Shown here: one piece after another, positions 25,169-32,049 of the stretch
How the letters are laid out: every line of letters starts with the position of its first letter
How positions within the stretch are numbered: position 1 is the stretch's first letter
NCBI GenBank assembly: GCA_026415325.1
Contig: JAOAHH010000127.1
Span: 1 to 32,049, forward strand
DNA: 32,049 nucleotides
From: Thermodesulfobacteriota bacterium
GTDB taxonomy: Bacteria; Desulfobacterota; WTBG01; CAIYCZ01; CAIRTM01
Reading direction: 5' to 3'
Program-made: the position numbers and the translations under genes
The notes under the pieces: generated by a model
The model's database searches: none
Told to the model about the DNA's origin: nothing
Seen by the model: only the letters and a program-made list of their open reading frames with translations

Positions 25169-25244
<76 letters not shown>

Positions 25245-25346
25245 TTTTTATTTACCCGCTTTCGGTGCTAGGAATAGCCTACCCTTTATTTCTCAAGACG
25301 TTAACAAACGTTTTCCTGTACGATTTCTTGTGAGGATTCAAAAAGC

Positions 25347-26642
25347 ATGTCCAATGTCGTTGTTATCGGTACGCAATGGGGTGACGAAGGAAAAGGCAAA
25401 ATTGTTGATTTTTTAACCCCACAGGCTGATATTGTGGTACGTTTTCAAGGCGGCCCAAATGCCGGTCATACTGTTGTGGTTGGTGATAAAAAAACTATTC
25501 TCCATCAAATCCCTTCCGGCATCCTTCATCCAACTACCCGTTGTGTGATCGGCAACGGTGTTGTTCTTGATCTCGAGCAGCTTCTTGTTGAAATCAATGA
25601 ACTTAAAAAACAATGCTATTTCCAGAATGAATCAGCATTGCTGATCAGCGGTAATGCACACCTGATTATGCCGTACCATAAGCAGATTGACGTTGCACGG
25701 GAAAGACGGAAAGGAAATGCTAAGATCGGAACCACCGGCCGCGGCATCGGCCCCGCCTATGAAGACAAAGTTAGCCGCTGTGGCATCCGCGTCTCCGATC
25801 TGCTTGACGATGCACTTTTCAAGTCAAAAGTCCATGAAAACCTCGAGGAAAAAAATTGTTATCTGCAGCATTTTTTCAACGAATCCCCATTAGATCCAAC
25901 CGATGTAATTGAACGCTATATATCCATGCGAGAGGGAATAGTTCAATTTATTACTGACACATCATCATTCCTCATCGATGCTATACGCAGCAATAAAAAA
26001 ATCCTCTTTGAAGGCGCCCAAGGTGCGCTACTCGATGTTGACCACGGTACATACCCATTTGTTACGTCATCCAATACTGTTGCTGCTCAGGCTGCGATTG
26101 GAAGCGGTATAGGACCGCACCATCTGCATGTCATTCTCGGTATTGCAAAGGCGTATACTACGCGTGTTGGCTCAGGACCTTTTCCGACAGAGCTCCATGA
26201 TACACTTGGAGAAATGCTCCGCAAAAAAGGTGGCGAGTTCGGAGCGACAACGGGACGTCCTCGTCGATGTGGGTGGTTCGATATCCCACTCGTCCGTTAT
26301 GCCGCCCGGATCAACGGACTGACCCATCTTGCGCTTACCAAACTGGATGTGTTAAGCGGTTTGAAAAAGATAAAGATATGTGTCGGATATAGATGCAAGG
26401 GGGAGATCCTCGAGGTCGCCACGCCGCATGCCACCGTATTACCATTATGTGAGCCAGTCTATCATGAATGTGAAGGATGGGATGATGATTTAAGCAACAT
26501 TTCGTCGTTTGATGATCTTCCAGAGCCGGCAAAAGAATATATAAAGTTTATTGAGCACCACATAGAGTTGCCTGTTATTATAATTTCCGTTGGAGTGAAA
26601 CGCAACCAGATTATCTCACTGCAACATCCCTTCGCTCTCTAA
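25347..26642 (+). CDS. purA: Adenylosuccinate synthetase
   Basis: This 431-residue protein matches PurA throughout. It has the GTP-binding QWGDEGKGKIVD at about 8-19, GGPNAGHT near 35-42, and GNAHLIMPYHKQID near 97-110. TTGRGIGPAYEDKVSR lies near 129-144, FEGAQG and a late GVKRNQII near residue 420. It catalyses GTP-dependent condensation of IMP with aspartate, the first step from IMP to AMP. The ATG at 25347 has TGAGGA about 11 bases upstream and gives a family-standard N-terminus (MSNVVVIG). It stands alone, bracketed by tRNA-Phe (about 100 bases upstream) and tRNA-Lys (about 60 bases downstream). Confidence 0.96.
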   Translation: MSNVVVIGTQWGDEGKGKIVDFLTPQADIVVRFQGGPNAGHTVVVGDKKTILHQIPSGILHPTTRCVIGNGVVLDLEQLLVEINELKKQCYFQNESALLISGNAHLIMPYHKQIDVARERRKGNAKIGTTGRGIGPAYEDKVSRCGIRVSDLLDDALFKSKVHENLEEKNCYLQHFFNESPLDPTDVIERYISMREGIVQFITDTSSFLIDAIRSNKKILFEGAQGALLDVDHGTYPFVTSSNTVAAQAAIGSGIGPHHLHVILGIAKAYTTRVGSGPFPTELHDTLGEMLRKKGGEFGATTGRPRRCGWFDIPLVRYAARINGLTHLALTKLDVLSGLKKIKICVGYRCKGEILEVATPHATVLPLCEPVYHECEGWDDDLSNISSFDDLPEPAKEYIKFIEHHIELPVIIISVGVKRNQIISLQHPFAL

Positions 26643-26658
26643 CAGTTCTAAAAAGTGG

Positions 26659-26687
26659 TTGTTTCAAATCTTCTTTTGTTATATATA
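26659..26687 (+). promoter_or_regulatory. Candidate promoter of tRNA-Lys
   Basis: TTGTTT (26659-26664) and TATATA (26682-26687) are 17 bases apart, placing a start close to 26695, ten bases before the tRNA. The surrounding DNA is very AT-rich, so chance matches are likely; read-through from purA is an alternative. Confidence 0.4.
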
Positions 26688-26705
26688 TTATTTCTTGTTA
26701 TCGGT

Positions 26706-26781
<76 letters not shown>

Positions 26782-26927
26782 GCCTTTTGGCACCACTTCC
26801 CTTCTTTTTCTCTTCTTTTATTTTAACCGATATTATATAAATGGATATTTCATTTGATCTCTACGATTGTGTAGCTTGTAATTTTTTTTCCTTATGCCGA
26901 TATACAATGCAACACAAGGAGTGTTCT

Positions 26928-27317
26928 ATGCATGAAAAGAGAAAATATCTACGATTCCCTATACACCTTGATGCCCACTTGCAGAGTGCAGTGCAGGCTC
27001 AGCACCGCAGGTGCTCCGTTGCGGATATCTGCCGTAACGGCGTAAGGCTTTGTCTTCAGGGAATTGATATGAATGTCGGAAATCGCCAGGACATTGTTAT
27101 CAATGTCCCTGACGGTGGTGAACCCGTATACTGTAGCATAGAAATTCTCTGGGTCACGTCTTCGTATGACGGTGGGACCAAAAAATATATATGCGGAGGA
27201 AGATTTGCTACCATCAATAATGAGGATCGGTGGCGGCTCCTTGATATTGCATTCGATTCCTGGAAACAGCGCATGTTTCCCACCATAACCGCTCCGATCG
27301 TTTTTTCTTCAGGTTGA
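26928..27317 (+). CDS. PilZ-domain protein
   Basis: This 129-residue protein is a single PilZ domain, the common c-di-GMP receptor. The first ligand motif RxxxR is present at residues 5-9 (RKYLR). The second, normally D/N-x-S-x-x-G, reads DICRNG at 33-38 with cysteine in place of serine. The remainder fits the PilZ beta barrel (CSIEILWV, YICGGRFATI). The ATG at 26928 is chosen because AAGGAG sits about 7 bases upstream and the RxxxR motif then lies at the N-terminus; the frame extends upstream to 26841 but without family similarity. It converges on a second PilZ gene, with 5 bases between the stops. The target of regulation is unknown. Confidence 0.82.
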   Translation: MHEKRKYLRFPIHLDAHLQSAVQAQHRRCSVADICRNGVRLCLQGIDMNVGNRQDIVINVPDGGEPVYCSIEILWVTSSYDGGTKKYICGGRFATINNEDRWRLLDIAFDSWKQRMFPTITAPIVFSSG

Positions 27318-27322
27318 AAGAA

Positions 27323-27703
27323 TTAATAACACAGGGTTGCAATAATCGTATCGATTGCCTTTGCCGTTTCCTTGTCAATTCCAACCAACTCAAATCCTGT
27401 GTCGTAAAAATGCGCATGCATTCCTGGCATACACCATCTGCTCCGAGCCGTTACCTGCACCATATGGCGACAACATCCAGGCTGCTTGTATACAATAGAG
27501 AAGCGATATGTCTGGCATATACCAAAAGGTTTATCACTCATAACAAGCATCCCCTCCGGTGAAATATCCACAACGTGACCGATACATTGCTCGTGCTTAC
27601 CATCAAAGAGTTCAAGATAGTAGATAAGCTGTCGCCGCTTGTATATCCGCCGCTCCCCTTTGCTCCATGACGCTGCTTTGGCGTATTTACGATTCTTGTT
27701 CAT
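27323..27703 (-). CDS. PilZ-domain protein
   Basis: This protein of about 126 residues contains a PilZ domain with both c-di-GMP motifs intact: RRIYKRR, giving RxxxR at 19-23, and DISPEG (D-x-S-x-x-G) at 46-51. It then has barrel strands ending in TGFELVGID. The start at ATG 27703 overlaps the diguanylate cyclase gene end by 17 bases and gives a short basic lead before the domain. No good ribosome site precedes it, so coupling to the upstream gene is likely; a longer frame to 27802 lacks PilZ similarity. Being directly downstream of a diguanylate cyclase, it is a natural receptor for that enzyme's product. The protein is cysteine-containing but has no signal peptide. Confidence 0.8.
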   Translation of the reverse strand: MNKNRKYAKAASWSKGERRIYKRRQLIYYLELFDGKHEQCIGHVVDISPEGMLVMSDKPFGICQTYRFSIVYKQPGCCRHMVQVTARSRWCMPGMHAHFYDTGFELVGIDKETAKAIDTIIATLCY

Positions 27704-29192
27704 GGAGAATACCGTGTTTTGTCTTCCTTTGTTTTCTCCTCTCTCTTTCAAGCTCTTCTGCAAGGCGGAGGTTTTCCTGCTGCAGCCGATCATACTGGGC
27801 AACCTGTTCTTTCATCCTCAGCAATTCCTGTCTGAGCTGTGCAACATCAGCCGTCAGTCGATCTTTTACATCCTCGTAGTAGGTGCAACGATTACGGCCG
27901 TCTTCTTTACTTAAATACAGCGCCGCATCAGCACGATTGATTGCGTCCATTACTGAATGCATATATGTCTCAAATCGCGCTATTCCTGCTGAAATCGATA
28001 TGGTGTAGTTATGGCCATCAATGGTAAACGTTGTCTGTTCAATGCGTCTTCGAAGCCGTTCCATAATGTGCTGTGTCTGTTCTCGATTATATCCGTAAAA
28101 CACCGCCGCAAATTCTTCACCACCATACCGGTATGCATAGGGAACTTCCTCTTTGATAATAGCTGCGCTGCGTCGAAGAATTTCATCGCCTACGGTATGC
28201 CCATAGGTATCATTGAGATTTTTGAATCTGTCGATATCGATCATTGCTATATAGAGCTCTTTTTCTCCTTGCTTAAAACGATTAAAAAGTTTACCCATTT
28301 GCTCATTCAATTTCCGTTTGTTGTACAGCTGCGTCAAATCATCGATATAAACTTTTCTGGCAAGAACACGATCTCGATTTCCCTGTATAATACGAGCGAG
28401 AACTGGCGCAATCCATGCAACATCTTCCTTCCATTGTTCCTTGCTTAATCCCCCCGTAAGGGCCCGACTGACCCGAACATGCCCGATCTGCACCCCCTCA
28501 ACCATAAGCGGCATATCCAGAGATATTTCCTGTATTTCATGCAGCACCGCCTCATGCACTGCCTCGGGATGATGAGGCTTCTCATCTATTTTATGATATG
28601 CTATTGTTTTTCCATCTGTTTTGAGTTCTGTTGCGAGAAGTTGATCGTCATCAAAAAGAAACACTTCCAGATGATCTGCTTCAAGAAAACGAACGATTTG
28701 TTTCATTGCCTCCTCAAAAGGCTTCAGCACGATATCGATCAAAAATTCACATTTCCTCACTTCCTGCTCATAGTGCTCTGCCTCATGGACAAATCCTATT
28801 TGTGATTCGACGAGCTCTGCTTGAATCTTTTTCATACGCTCGTAGTCATTATACAATGTGTACACCTTTTGTCTGAAAAAACGCATATGCTCGATGAGCA
28901 CAGCAAGTTTTTTATATAAAGGGTGAAGCCGTTCGCGCTTTTTCCTTCCGAGCGGGCCACTGATATTCTGTTCAAGATCATCGATGATATCCGGACCGAT
29001 GGTTTCTCGTATTCGTTGGAAATATGTAGGAGGGACCGACGCATGTGAAAAATCGAGCATAATTCGGTCGTCGATCGCATGCAATTCTTCTCTCACGAAT
29101 TCATCAACTACATGATGCGATCGTGTCTGTTTTTCTATGCGAGAGGTTATCTCCGTGAGTATTGCCTCGACGATCGATCGTGCTCGTTCCAT
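27687..29192 (-). CDS. Diguanylate cyclase (GGDEF domain) with C-terminal coiled coil
   Basis: The 501-residue protein makes c-di-GMP from two GTP. Residues 1 to about 275 form a mostly helical, then GAF-like sensory region of uncertain class. The GGDEF domain spans about 288-450, with DDLTQLYNKRKL at its start, DIDRFKNLNDTYGH for metal and nucleotide binding, and RYGGEEF near residue 357. The inhibitory RxxD motif usually just before GGEEF is missing; the linker reads KEEVPYAYRYGGEEF and is about four residues short. An unusual charged coiled coil follows from about 450 to the end. No membrane segment is visible, so the enzyme is cytoplasmic. A PilZ gene overlaps its 3' end. A promoter candidate lies at 29233-29261. 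Confidence 0.9.
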   Translation of the reverse strand: MERARSIVEAILTEITSRIEKQTRSHHVVDEFVREELHAIDDRIMLDFSHASVPPTYFQRIRETIGPDIIDDLEQNISGPLGRKKRERLHPLYKKLAVLIEHMRFFRQKVYTLYNDYERMKKIQAELVESQIGFVHEAEHYEQEVRKCEFLIDIVLKPFEEAMKQIVRFLEADHLEVFLFDDDQLLATELKTDGKTIAYHKIDEKPHHPEAVHEAVLHEIQEISLDMPLMVEGVQIGHVRVSRALTGGLSKEQWKEDVAWIAPVLARIIQGNRDRVLARKVYIDDLTQLYNKRKLNEQMGKLFNRFKQGEKELYIAMIDIDRFKNLNDTYGHTVGDEILRRSAAIIKEEVPYAYRYGGEEFAAVFYGYNREQTQHIMERLRRRIEQTTFTIDGHNYTISISAGIARFETYMHSVMDAINRADAALYLSKEDGRNRCTYYEDVKDRLTADVAQLRQELLRMKEQVAQYDRLQQENLRLAEELERERRKQRKTKHGILHEQES

Positions 29193-29232
29193 ACGTTATC
29201 ATACCCTACTGCGGTATATTTAATTATTGTGA

Positions 29233-29261
29233 GGATAATAAACATCCGATGCATATGTCAA
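29233..29261 (-). promoter_or_regulatory. Candidate sigma70-type promoter of the diguanylate cyclase gene
   Basis: On the minus strand a perfect -35 TTGACA (29256-29261) is followed by TATTAT after 15 bases or TTATCC after 17 bases. It lies about 40-65 bases before the ATG at 29192 and just downstream of the terminator at 29313-29349, as expected for a new transcription unit. Confidence 0.5.
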
Positions 29262-29312
29262 TGCCTTTCATCACCATATTCCTCTTTTAAAGCACTTCCA
29301 ACAGAAACCTAT

Positions 29313-29349
29313 AATAAAAAAAGCCCTCCAGGCGCTATGGCCGGAGGGC
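29313..29349 (-). terminator. Intrinsic terminator of the flavin oxidase operon
   Basis: GCCCTCC (29323-29329) pairs with GGAGGGC (29343-29349), extended by GGC/GCC inside with a single bulged A. On the minus strand the hairpin is followed by a T-run (A-run at 29313-29322 on the plus strand). It lies 22 bases past the stop of the flavin oxidase gene. Confidence 0.88.
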
Positions 29350-29371
29350 CGTGTACATGCTTCTCTATTGT

Positions 29372-30901
29372 TCATTGCGATAACGGAAATGCGACACCTG
29401 GTGCCATAATTTCTTTTGGATCGAGCACGCGTTTAATAATTTTTGCCATTGCAAAGTGATCTGGACACTCCGTCCATGTCCTGCTGTCCCGTCCGACACC
29501 GAGTGGGGCCATGCCGATGGATTTCATCAGTTTATCAAACCGTGCTTTGATCTCGCCAATCATCGGTAAGAACTGTCTGCTTGCAAAATCGAGGACAAAG
29601 ATAACCTCGCCGGCAGCATTTGCATGCCCACCCATCGACAAATAGGTCTGCCCACAGCTTGCATACAGCCTGATAATAGGATGAGGATGATTCAAAAATT
29701 CGGGATTGTTTTTGCATACATCCTGATATTCCTTCATCCCTTCACGCATGTATATTTCAAGCTTTTCCATGGTATCAAAAACACCGCCGGACACAAATAT
29801 GCCACCGGAGTCGGATTTACCGTTAAACGTTCCACATATTTTCGGGCTGTTACACTGCTGCCAGCCGGCTGCATTCGCTTCATGACCGTCAAGAATAGCA
29901 ACCATCCAATCGGGCATAACCGTTCCACCATGCTTTTCGAGCAACCGAATGCAGGCACGTCGCTCGTACGCAACTTTGTTCTTTGATCCTCTGAACGACA
30001 GGCCGATTAGGTTAATGTCCTGTGTTGCTTTGACAAAATGAGCCCCTTCTTGCCAATGCTGGGAGGAGTACAAGCAATGGGTCCAACATCCAGGACCCAT
30101 AACCGTTGCACCGCATGCATATTCGCTCCTAATAAGAGCATTCATTGCTTCACATGCCTCGTGAAGCGTTTTGAATGTTACCCACAGCGATCCAATCTCT
30201 TGAGGGGTCGGAAATAAACGAAACTCCATTTGTGTCACGATTCCATAACCAGCATTTGAAAAAAACGGTAGATAGGTGAGTGCCGGTCCAGGTCCGTGCG
30301 GCCATGCGGGTGCTTTTGGATTTGCCATGGATCCTGTTCTGATCACCTCTCCGTTCGGCAATACCATTTCCATGCCAGTTGCACAGTTGATTCCCATGCC
30401 ATCGGAATAGCCTGCCATTTTGTTCTGACCGGTAAAAACCTGATAGGGAACAAACAGCGACGTTCCGGGGCTTCCACCGAAATACGGCCGATAGCCGATA
30501 TTCATGGAACGAACAAGCTGGCTCACCTGAAGCCCTGTTGCTCCTGGTTGGGCACGCACAACCATCCGCTCCTTATCAAGTGTTACGTTCTGCATTCTAT
30601 GGAAATCGAATGTAATACCGACATCAGGCTTTCCGGGGATTGAACCAATCAGGAGTACGGTACCGCCACCGATTGCATAAAGCGGTATATTATTTTTCCC
30701 TGCAAAACGAATAACCGCTTGCACGTGCTTTGTGGATTCAGGCATAACGATCATCAGGGGATGATTTTCTGGATAAAGGGCACCTTGGCCGAAATAAGTA
30801 AGAACATCCGATCCGAAATGGTATCTGCTAAGATCGTCGGTGCGTACCCAATCTGCACCTACGATCTTCTTTAAATTTTTTATAATATCCTGAGTCTTCA
30901 T
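29372..30901 (-). CDS. FAD-binding (PCMH-type) oxidase, GlcD / vanillyl-alcohol oxidase superfamily
   Basis: This 509-residue flavoprotein has a PCMH-type FAD domain (about 40-260): HPLMIVMPESTKHVQAVI, the glycine-rich IPLYAIGGGTVLLIG, a GYRPYFGGSPGTS stretch and SNAGYGIVTQMEFRLFP at its end. A C-terminal substrate-cap domain follows. The GIVTQMEFRLFPTP segment recalls vanillyl-alcohol oxidase and 4-cresol dehydrogenase as much as glycolate or lactate oxidases, so the substrate is open. The start is the ATG at 30901, with GGAGG about 8 bases ahead and an ATGA overlap with the upstream iron-sulfur gene; a longer frame inside that gene is spurious. Electrons probably pass to that iron-sulfur partner. 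A strong terminator follows at 29313-29349. Confidence 0.85.
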   Translation of the reverse strand: MKTQDIIKNLKKIVGADWVRTDDLSRYHFGSDVLTYFGQGALYPENHPLMIVMPESTKHVQAVIRFAGKNNIPLYAIGGGTVLLIGSIPGKPDVGITFDFHRMQNVTLDKERMVVRAQPGATGLQVSQLVRSMNIGYRPYFGGSPGTSLFVPYQVFTGQNKMAGYSDGMGINCATGMEMVLPNGEVIRTGSMANPKAPAWPHGPGPALTYLPFFSNAGYGIVTQMEFRLFPTPQEIGSLWVTFKTLHEACEAMNALIRSEYACGATVMGPGCWTHCLYSSQHWQEGAHFVKATQDINLIGLSFRGSKNKVAYERRACIRLLEKHGGTVMPDWMVAILDGHEANAAGWQQCNSPKICGTFNGKSDSGGIFVSGGVFDTMEKLEIYMREGMKEYQDVCKNNPEFLNHPHPIIRLYASCGQTYLSMGGHANAAGEVIFVLDFASRQFLPMIGEIKARFDKLMKSIGMAPLGVGRDSRTWTECPDHFAMAKIIKRVLDPKEIMAPGVAFPLSQ

Positions 30902-32046
30902 TTTGTAACCTCCTTCCCCGTATAGCCGTATGCCTGTGCAACAAGAGCAGTTATGTCCATAACCTTGAAAGCTTTCGGTTTCGTGCCGTTCATATTTGCA
31001 AAGCAAAAAGGGCATGCCGTTATCATAATGCGTGCCCCGGTCGCAACTGCTTCGTGCCATCGTGTAGCAGCATACTTTTTCGCGAGTGTTGGATTTCCCG
31101 TCAGGACACCACCGCCAGCACCGCAACATAAAGCGTTCTTACCAGCGCGCCACATTTCTTTAAGGGTTAACCCGAGCATTTGAATTATTTCACGAGGTGC
31201 TGCATACTCCTTTGAATACCTCCCCAGATGACAAGGATCTTGGTATGTTACCGCAGGCAGTTTTAGCTTTTTGGGCCGCTTTTTCTTCATCAGATCAGCA
31301 CAAAAGCGCGTTAGTGATATAAAAGAAGCGCCACTTCTGCTGAATCGTTTCAGGACTGAAAGGGTTTCAGGATGATACACAACCACCTGTTGTATCCCCA
31401 TTTGTCGCAACCTATTGTCGATTTCTCGGCCGCATTCCTCAAGCAGTTCTCTGAAGCCGCCGTTAATCAGTGTTGCGCTGACCGGAGGGAGTGGACGTTT
31501 TATGCAACAACCGACGTTCATGCCGCTCTTTTTAAAGAGAAAACCAATCTCCCGAAGTTTAGAAGGATTCTGCAAAATTGTTGGGTCCGGGAAAAAGATT
31601 GTTTCAGGACCTCTTCCGTCACTGATATCGACAATGCCGTATTCCTCAAGGATTCCGAGGCAGTGATCCTTTGGAACCACGATACTCTCGGCCGCTTTTT
31701 GAAGGGCTTTTGGTTTAAAACTATCAGGAACCCGTCGGCGTAATTCCTCAAGAATTGTTAATGCAGGGGTGTGCCGATATCCCCGTTGACAAAAATCATC
31801 ACAATAACCGCACATGGTACAGGAAAACAGGACCCGAGCGAGATCTTCGTTCCAACTCAAAACATCCTGTGCAATACCGCGCGCTAAATACATAAGTCCT
31901 GATGGTTCATAAGAACCGAAAAACGTCATGCCTGACGGACATTGAAGAGAAAAAGCTACATCCGGGACACTGTCCTGTACCACACCGCGGCATGTCCCGC
32001 ATCGGTTGCAGCATAAAGCCAATTTGAGAAGTTCTTCATTAGTCAC
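30898..32046 (-). CDS. Iron-sulfur subunit of HdrD/GlcF type (cysteine-rich CCG domain protein)
   Basis: The protein of about 382 residues has two N-terminal 4Fe-4S motifs (CNRCGTC near residues 13-19 and CTMCGYCDDFC near 76-86). They are followed by cysteine-rich domains of the type found in heterodisulfide reductase HdrD, GlcF and LutA. The second such domain is complete, with DPCHLGRYSKEY and then CCGAGGG. The first is degenerate, with only GCCIKRP and no full CX31-39CCX35-36CXXC pattern. It should receive electrons from the coupled flavin oxidase and pass them to a quinone or other acceptor. The start is GTG at 32046, but the frame stays open to the window edge, so a few more residues may exist upstream. 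Confidence 0.85.
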   Translation of the reverse strand: MTNEELLKLALCCNRCGTCRGVVQDSVPDVAFSLQCPSGMTFFGSYEPSGLMYLARGIAQDVLSWNEDLARVLFSCTMCGYCDDFCQRGYRHTPALTILEELRRRVPDSFKPKALQKAAESIVVPKDHCLGILEEYGIVDISDGRGPETIFFPDPTILQNPSKLREIGFLFKKSGMNVGCCIKRPLPPVSATLINGGFRELLEECGREIDNRLRQMGIQQVVVYHPETLSVLKRFSRSGASFISLTRFCADLMKKKRPKKLKLPAVTYQDPCHLGRYSKEYAAPREIIQMLGLTLKEMWRAGKNALCCGAGGGVLTGNPTLAKKYAATRWHEAVATGARIMITACPFCFANMNGTKPKAFKVMDITALVAQAYGYTGKEVTK

Positions 32047-32049
32047 GGT

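Noticed and set aside
25295-25314. Hairpin after tRNA-Phe as an intrinsic terminator
   Set aside because: The perfect core is only 5 bp (ACGTT/AACGT) and extending it uses up the T-run, so it is not a convincing terminator.
30902-31129. Upstream extension of the flavin oxidase
   Set aside because: It lies inside the iron-sulfur gene and lacks similarity, whereas the ATG at 30901 has GGAGG and an ATGA overlap.

Overview
This window reads as a chromosomal stretch from an uncultivated-type, anaerobic, Gram-negative bacterium. A two-membrane cell is suggested by several lipoproteins, a LolA/LolB-like lipoprotein and a secreted M16 peptidase pair. Anaerobic metabolism is suggested by indolepyruvate:ferredoxin oxidoreductase, several iron-sulfur membrane or soluble proteins, and an HdrD/GlcF-like partner of a flavin oxidase. 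CheB and a c-di-GMP cluster imply a motile, signalling cell. No phylum can be named from the sequence alone. There is no sign of phage, insertion sequences, CRISPR or other mobile DNA, and gene density is high. The left end looks clearly more AT-rich than the rest.

Layout. Positions 1-513 hold the 3' end of a chemotaxis methylesterase gene. From 664 to 7463 is a plus-strand run: iorA, iorB and a phenylacetate-CoA ligase (aromatic 2-oxoacid / arylacetyl-CoA metabolism), a pyruvoyl-type arginine decarboxylase, and the overlapping pcm and gpmI. From 7504 to 13638 a four-gene minus-strand operon encodes a GT4-toroid fusion, a GT4-cupin fusion whose cupin looks like the C-terminus of ManC/AlgA, and two different GH130 mannoside phosphorylase-like proteins. 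A divergent promoter pair at about 13708-13803 separates it from a YwqK/MORN-type lipoprotein gene. That gene converges on a two-gene minus-strand unit (a 54-residue CXXC membrane peptide and a NapH-like polyferredoxin).

From 15691 to 21163 is an envelope operon: an active M16 peptidase, an M16 partner lacking the zinc motif, a TPR lipoprotein and a LolA/LolB-like lipoprotein, each overlapping or nearly touching the next. A single-domain response regulator and glgC follow. The minus-strand pair NfeD protease plus stomatin/slipin comes next, then tRNA-Phe, purA and tRNA-Lys on the plus strand. A c-di-GMP group (two convergent PilZ proteins and a diguanylate cyclase without the usual inhibitory site) occupies 26928-29192. 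The window ends with a translationally coupled flavin oxidase and iron-sulfur subunit, closed by a clear intrinsic terminator at 29313-29349.

The most promising candidate for an undescribed system is the mannoside-type operon at 7504-13638. It combines two fusion glycosyltransferases with two phosphorolytic enzymes and lacks any visible transporter or secreted hydrolase, which suggests cytoplasmic synthesis and recycling of a mannose-containing glycan or solute. This is inference from domain content only.
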